A DNA stretch of 35,496 bases, taken from positions 1-35,496 of the forward strand of contig JAPPDX010000120.1 of assembly GCA_028824415.1 (NCBI GenBank), written 5' to 3'. The notes beneath the pieces are model-generated. The model ran no database searches. It was given only the letters and a program-made list of their open reading frames with translations, and was not told the DNA's origin. How positions within the stretch are numbered: the first letter of the stretch is position 1; each line of letters opens with the position of its first letter. A program made the position numbers and the translations under genes. Source of the DNA: a bacterium. GTDB taxonomy: Bacteria > Actinomycetota > Acidimicrobiia > Acidimicrobiales > CATQHL01. Positions 34,276-35,496 of this stretch are shown in pieces.

Positions 34276-35103
34276 TCAGGGCATGTAGCCGAGGCCGGCG
34301 AGAATCCGCTCGGCCGCCTCCACGTCTCCATCCAGGCTGACGAGGCCACCGCTGAGTGCCGCGTCGCCGGCAATGCGGCCGCCCGCCAACCGGGTGTAGG
34401 TGTGGGCGCTGGTGCGCACGGTGATCGTGGGTCCGGCCCCGCCGTCGAAGCTCTCCACCAGCCGGCCGCGGCGCTCGGCGACCTGCACCCTCCAGCTGCG
34501 GGCCGCGGGTCCGGTCAACTCGATCAGCACCCGGGCCCCGTCCGGTGCCCGGCCCAGCTTGGCGACGGCGAATCCCACGGCGAAGGCGAACTCGTCGAGG
34601 GCCATCTCCACCACCGGGCCGCTCACGTGACCCGGCCGGCCCACGGCGCCGCGGATGTCCTGCTCGTGCACCCAGCTGTCCAATGTCCTGATCCGCATGA
34701 ACCGCCCGTAGGTGTCGGTGCCGGCCGGGGTCCACGACTCGGCGTCGAAGTCCGCCTGCGTCATGGCGGCGAGCACCGCCAGGCGGGCCGCGGTGACCTC
34801 ACCGAACTCCTCCAGCACGCGTTCCGGTGCCCAGGGACGCCGTTCGGCGATCCACAACTCGTTCATCCGCCCGATCTCGTTGTGCACGTGCGGGACATCG
34901 CCGACGTCGATCTCCGGGGCCGGATCCCCGAGCAGCATCCGTTCGGTGCCGATGATGTGGCTGACGTTGTCCTGCACGCTCCAGCCGGGGCAATCCGTGG
35001 GTGCCGCCCACTCCGAGGCGCTCAGTGCCGCGCACAGCTCGGTGATGGCCCCCCATGCGTCCGCCAGGGCGGCGACGGCGCTTTCCCTGTTGACGGTGAC
35101 CAT
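34276..35103 (-). CDS. Maleylpyruvate isomerase family protein (mycothiol-dependent type, DinB fold)
   Basis: A 275-residue protein. The N-terminal DinB-like four-helix bundle has WAAPTDCPGWSVQDNVSHIIGTE and DSWVHEQDIRGAVG, which carry the metal-binding histidines of this family. A C-terminal SCP2-like domain follows. Members often use mycothiol and act in aromatic ring-cleavage pathways or detoxification; mycothiol is an actinobacterial cofactor, which supports the taxonomic guess. A strong AGGAGGTGCC site precedes the ATG at 35103. Substrate unknown. Confidence 0.85.
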   Translation of the reverse strand: MVTVNRESAVAALADAWGAITELCAALSASEWAAPTDCPGWSVQDNVSHIIGTERMLLGDPAPEIDVGDVPHVHNEIGRMNELWIAERRPWAPERVLEEFGEVTAARLAVLAAMTQADFDAESWTPAGTDTYGRFMRIRTLDSWVHEQDIRGAVGRPGHVSGPVVEMALDEFAFAVGFAVAKLGRAPDGARVLIELTGPAARSWRVQVAERRGRLVESFDGGAGPTITVRTSAHTYTRLAGGRIAGDAALSGGLVSLDGDVEAAERILAGLGYMP

Positions 35104-35195
35104 GGCACCTCCTCGCTTCGCCGCAGCGCGGTCACGCTACCAGCGCCGCTGCGAGCGCCTTGAGCGAAACGGTCCACCGGTCCCTCAATCTCTTT

Positions 35196-35236
35196 GGCGA
35201 CGAGCCTGCCCCGCAGTCGATCCGAGGCCGGAATCC
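35196..35236. repeat. Dispersed palindromic repeat, long form (copy 6, degenerate)
   Basis: GGCGACGAGCCTGCCCCG, GTCGATCCGAGGCCGGAATCC: the right part matches copy 5 with changes in the inner arms, and the left ATTCC arm is lost. It sits in the 216-base gap before the last gene; nothing else is recognised there. Confidence 0.65.
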
Positions 35237-35319
35237 CGGTGGCTCGCAGCGGAGTGCCAGGACCGCGGATTGCGTTGCGCACTCCTAGCCTGACGGCACC
35301 GAGTTGCCCGGAGGGACAC

Positions 35320-35496
35320 ATGGCCTGGGATTTCGCCACCGATGAGGACTTCCAGCCGAAGCTGGACTGGATGCGGGAATTCCTGGACCGCGAGATCCTG
35401 CCGCTGGAGGCAATCGCCGGCGACTGCACGCCGGAGCAGTGGCGGGTGCTCACCGACCCGCTGAAGGAGCAGGTGAAGCAGCAGGGGCTCTGGGCC
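35320..35496 (+). CDS. Acyl-CoA dehydrogenase-like protein, N-terminal part
   Basis: The first 59 codons of a gene that continues past the window. MAWDFATDEDFQPKLDWMRE and FLDREILPLE resemble the N-terminal helical domain of long acyl-CoA dehydrogenases. GGAGGG precedes ATG 35320. The FAD-binding and catalytic parts are not in the window, so the assignment is provisional. Confidence 0.65.
   Translation, partial: MAWDFATDEDFQPKLDWMREFLDREILPLEAIAGDCTPEQWRVLTDPLKEQVKQQGLWA

Overview
The window is GC-rich DNA with dense, overlapping gene packing. A mycothiol-type maleylpyruvate isomerase family protein, an LLM (F420-type) oxidoreductase, lipoprotein signals and GC-biased third codon positions point to an actinobacterium, perhaps an acidimicrobiia-like lineage. 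That placement is inference; no rRNA or other marker gene is present.

Layout. (1) 2-2544: the end of a HyuA-type and a complete HyuB-type hydantoinase/oxoprolinase subunit, followed by a lone PIN-domain gene. (2) 3316-11627: a complete type I-G (formerly I-U) CRISPR-Cas operon, csb1-csb2-cas3-cas8-like-cas4-cas1-cas2, in which every junction overlaps by 1 to 17 bases. A perfect 28-base palindrome lies just upstream. (3) 11758-16920: an array of 71 repeat copies (69 intact, one internal partial, one degenerate terminal) with leader at the cas2 end. (4) 17031-17704: a VapBC toxin-antitoxin pair just past the array. (5) 17769-19388: an acyl-CoA synthetase-like enzyme. (6) 19522-25005: a BMP-type nucleoside/purine-like ABC importer (lipoprotein with a long Ala/Glu coiled coil, double ATPase, two permeases), leading into an oxidoreductase, a methyltransferase and an amidohydrolase. 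(7) 27365-31788: amidohydrolase, LLM oxidoreductase and two tandem secreted thioredoxin-fold proteins. (8) 31835-35496: two VOC proteins (minus strand), a Rieske oxygenase, a DinB/maleylpyruvate isomerase family protein (minus) and the start of an acyl-CoA dehydrogenase.

The most unusual observation is the pair at 29837-30760 and 30757-31788. Each reading frame is interrupted by one in-frame TGA exactly where the first cysteine of a thioredoxin CxxC motif belongs (TGA-x-x-Cys). The homologous thioredoxin domain continues past it to a normal stop, and the second gene starts by a 4-base overlap with the true stop of the first. Both TGAs are followed, 34 bases later, by the same AGUUC loop on a perfect or near-perfect stem, which fits a bacterial SECIS. 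I read these as two tandem selenoproteins that ordinary annotation would cut short.

The second notable result concerns the CRISPR spacers. Those I read are in a fixed codon register: sense spacers start at codon position 1 and antisense ones end two bases into a codon. This is what a TTN protospacer-adjacent motif would produce in GC-rich phage genes. Two spacers, 14344-14382 and 16778-16815, target the same peptide region of two diverged viral homologues.

A family of dispersed palindromic repeats (short and long forms) sits in six intergenic gaps, and one copy runs into the start of the ABC ATPase gene. I saw no tRNA, rRNA, insertion sequence or prophage.
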